The notes beneath the pieces were generated by a model, which was given only the letters and a program-made list of their open reading frames with translations, was not told where the DNA came from and did not search any database. Shown piece after piece: positions 39,001 to 40,014 of a stretch of DNA of 40,014 bases. The translations under genes were made by a program, and so were the position numbers. Where the stretch lies: assembly GCA_008015565.1 (NCBI GenBank), contig SSFV01000006.1:1-40014 (forward strand), in the 5' to 3' direction. This DNA is from Nitrosomonas sp. (GTDB taxonomy: Bacteria; Pseudomonadota; Gammaproteobacteria; Burkholderiales; Nitrosomonadaceae). Each line of letters begins with the position of its first letter. Position 1 is the stretch's first letter.

Positions 39001-40014
39001 TATTTTTTTCTTGAATTTCCGGGAACTTATCAATCGTAGAACTAAACTCTAAATTGCCTCCTACTTTTAGGCTCGGGGACTTCAGGTAATTTCTAAAATG
39101 AGCCGCTATCAAACAGGAACCATTAACGCACACATTTTTTGCAGAAACAGCAGCATCGATATCGCCATCAAATTTAAAATCACCTTTGACTTCAGTGCCG
39201 TCCAGTATTACTTGCTCACTACCTGCGTTATTTTTTAATGTCTTATGGATAGTGCAATCAAATTCAAAATCGCCACCTGTTTTTAGGTTTGAGAGTGCAA
39301 GGTTATTTCTAAAATGGGCCGTTATCGAACACAAACCACCTATGCCCATATTCGTGGCGGAAACATGACTTCCAATATCGCCTTGCAAAGTAAAATTACC
39401 TATTACTTCACTAGAATCCATTGTTAACTGGGATCCATTTGTCGTGTTATTCTCGCTGTAATTTTCAATAGAAATTGAGAAATCACCGCTCACTTTCATT
39501 GACCTCAGATCAACATTCTGCAGCAAATTTATTTTGCTTTTATCCTCAATATTCAGCCAAAAATTACTACCTATCGTTGCTGTAGCGAAAATCAATTGAA
39601 CGCAATGTAAACCTCTCAAATCAGCCCAGCCTTCAATTCTTGCTCCAAGAAAATTCAATTCGCCACGAATAACAGCATTTGGCTGTTTAATATTACTTGA
39701 TTGATTTTTTTTTATTTCCTGAAAAAATACTCCGCCCTTGATGCGGGCGCCTTGAAAAAAGACAGCTCTTTCAGAATCTCCCCAATAAATGCCGCCACAG
39801 CCCCAGAAATCGCCTTGCAGATTCAGATTCATTGCGTTGAATCTTCCTAGGAAAGATCCGCTTGTTGCTGGTATTGCAGAGTCAATCTCTCGTATGCCAC
39901 GTACAATACAACTTCCGTCAATACTGGAATTTGAAAGATTTATTGCGTACTTGGTGTTGTTTTCCTCATCTGCCGGTGCAATCAGCCGACAACCATCGAG
40001 GTACAGTGAGCCAC
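36098..40014 (-). CDS. Giant beta-helix-repeat membrane protein (5' end outside window)
   Basis: At least 1304 residues are visible: the frame stays open through 39832 (an internal ATG) to the right edge, reading GSLYLDGCRL, so the true start is beyond the window. The N-terminal half has repeats of about 70-90 residues. Each holds a VxLDGxEVxGxFKF-like strand pair, AxNxxIxGxCxI and a GGxxEF strand, suggesting a solenoid. A different soluble region follows (an IHQLN and YLRFFCECVWGDQGPFHIYE stretch), then a Pro/Gln-rich linker, PFSQVIKAYRSRGD and about six membrane helices. The late YALDVFISLVDLRHE stretch recalls pentapeptide-like membrane proteins sometimes labelled membrane-associated oxidoreductase. 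I see no catalytic motif that supports that label. Confidence 0.75.
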   Translation of the reverse strand, partial: GSLYLDGCRLIAPADEENNTKYAINLSNSSIDGSCIVRGIREIDSAIPATSGSFLGRFNAMNLNLQGDFWGCGGIYWGDSERAVFFQGARIKGGVFFQEIKKNQSSNIKQPNAVIRGELNFLGARIEGWADLRGLHCVQLIFATATIGSNFWLNIEDKSKINLLQNVDLRSMKVSGDFSISIENYSENNTTNGSQLTMDSSEVIGNFTLQGDIGSHVSATNMGIGGLCSITAHFRNNLALSNLKTGGDFEFDCTIHKTLKNNAGSEQVILDGTEVKGDFKFDGDIDAAVSAKNVCVNGSCLIAAHFRNYLKSPSLKVGGNLEFSSTIDKFPEIQEKNNSTDTQANQNKGNTDNIQVLLDGAEVSGYFKFTATIDATVSARNMHISGFCSIEDNACFKEDVEFRGLKTEGDVRFYPTIHKKADLSGIHVRGSLYLSRDLEKGIDNFKSIKLVHKITIKEWRRFADLQSSRENFLNACLNSPTCQLILKHAVIQKELRIHRLQTELGDSDTNLINWTGRIREFFRKPLRLLISYRENLPDKLRNRFVKWAKNKLDRLYGFHKQVIVSYCSDELSFYPDFYWIRCYVEQKTINHVIAGGLIDCLWNPDTKEIVIVGGKSAPIHQLNHKLGQQGNLKLETLDQVKDYLRFFCECVWGDQGPFHIYEIPHESDNAGIKQLIKEIVITEEKPEYWVAKTHVIYADYVFNATFHIYKNGLIQMEDDEPIRDGVNIRFQFSESYRYDSSGKNTTLKAIRPLKLNLHNANRKEVRNNISSLLPSAEKSFSEKINLLPTPPLFNGVPSIFYKYSGKFRRWLDRYELFLPMQLPVIDLRGAHVETLNDRRGNGWRNPESFKFNHNWLNYGIFLRLEGFTFNRLIHIVEPIESNAAANFESNDTDNENMVIENFQSSSEISAPNKNQSPQKKQPSPAPPPSALNDQNWKARLGWLYQQYPQGVPDPYTFDQQPFSQVIKAYRSRGDIANVNGILRAKISIEFMLFAQRVTPMFLLVFSFFAGIVFMIATHTMTSAVNENLWPVALGVIAGALSTLIFCREQDKLDRNYFIFLIVPAVLVITYLASGLLFINHPAPASVFFTQMLFLSIVIWGIGVGRLIVYTAQIIYWICFDYGLSIFRALLTILICLAIGAWGVNTVNNDKKFLVLNVDYATPFVDDTNQPHFMRIKPAPEDTSSLQEQTQSAAKMECGKTIDPFIYALDVFISLVDLRHELLCNLRSAEPTKLEEKNAEWSMLLKQTTWDERRDYLLDEVLNTNHPQMWVWLAAAYTILGWVVISLTILTIARNIKNYLSDNNQ

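Overview
The window looks like a chromosomal core segment of a betaproteobacterium, most likely a Nitrosomonas-type ammonia oxidiser (Nitrosomonadaceae). This rests on gene order (atpIBEFHAGDC-glmU-glmS-yebC-ruvCAB), the protein sequences, a moderately AT-rich composition, and accessory genes such as nnrS and small class I c-type cytochromes. The assignment is recalled family knowledge plus inference; no search was run.

Layout. 1-259: 3' end of a CorC/HlyC-type transporter gene. 260-1111: an 850-base gene-poor stretch with the 5' relic of an insertion sequence and a good sigma70-type promoter in front of the ATP synthase operon. 1112-7986: complete F1Fo ATP synthase operon, nine genes. 8300-11562: glmU and glmS (UDP-GlcNAc synthesis). 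11712-15084: yebC, ruvC, ruvA, ruvB and a small membrane-anchored protein; ruvC has no canonical start codon that keeps its catalytic Asp. 15294-16231: a BI-1/YccA membrane protein, a strong terminator and a 62-residue two-helix membrane protein. 16363-17586 (minus): nnrS, divergent from the rnm-yciO-S2P protease-trpS-scpA-scpB series up to 22598. 22620-24694 (minus): suhB and an outer-membrane barrel protein with a coiled-coil stalk, behind a perfect FNR/ANR-type box with a matching -10.

24836-29102 (plus) is a compact run: aat, bpt, pyrD, rnfB-like ferredoxin, nth and a DUF1841 gene. 29157-36030 is mostly on the minus strand: two tandem cytochromes c, the ABC-F protein Uup, an Hsp20 behind a sigma32-like promoter, a bitopic protein of unknown function, a DUF393 protein and an OmpA-family lipoprotein. 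Interleaved on the plus strand are tRNA-Arg(CCG) and a PfkB sugar kinase starting ten bases after the tRNA. 36098 to the right edge (minus) is a very large membrane protein with beta-helix-like repeats. Its frame stays open past the edge, so its start lies outside the window.

Most of the window is housekeeping. The items most worth a second look are the ruvC start, the FNR-type promoter of the coiled-coil outer-membrane protein, the sigma32 promoter and long leader of hsp20, the small membrane gene placed directly behind a terminator, the 32-bp dyad between nnrS and rnm, and the giant beta-helix membrane protein. I found no CRISPR array, prophage, intact transposon or clear new defence system.
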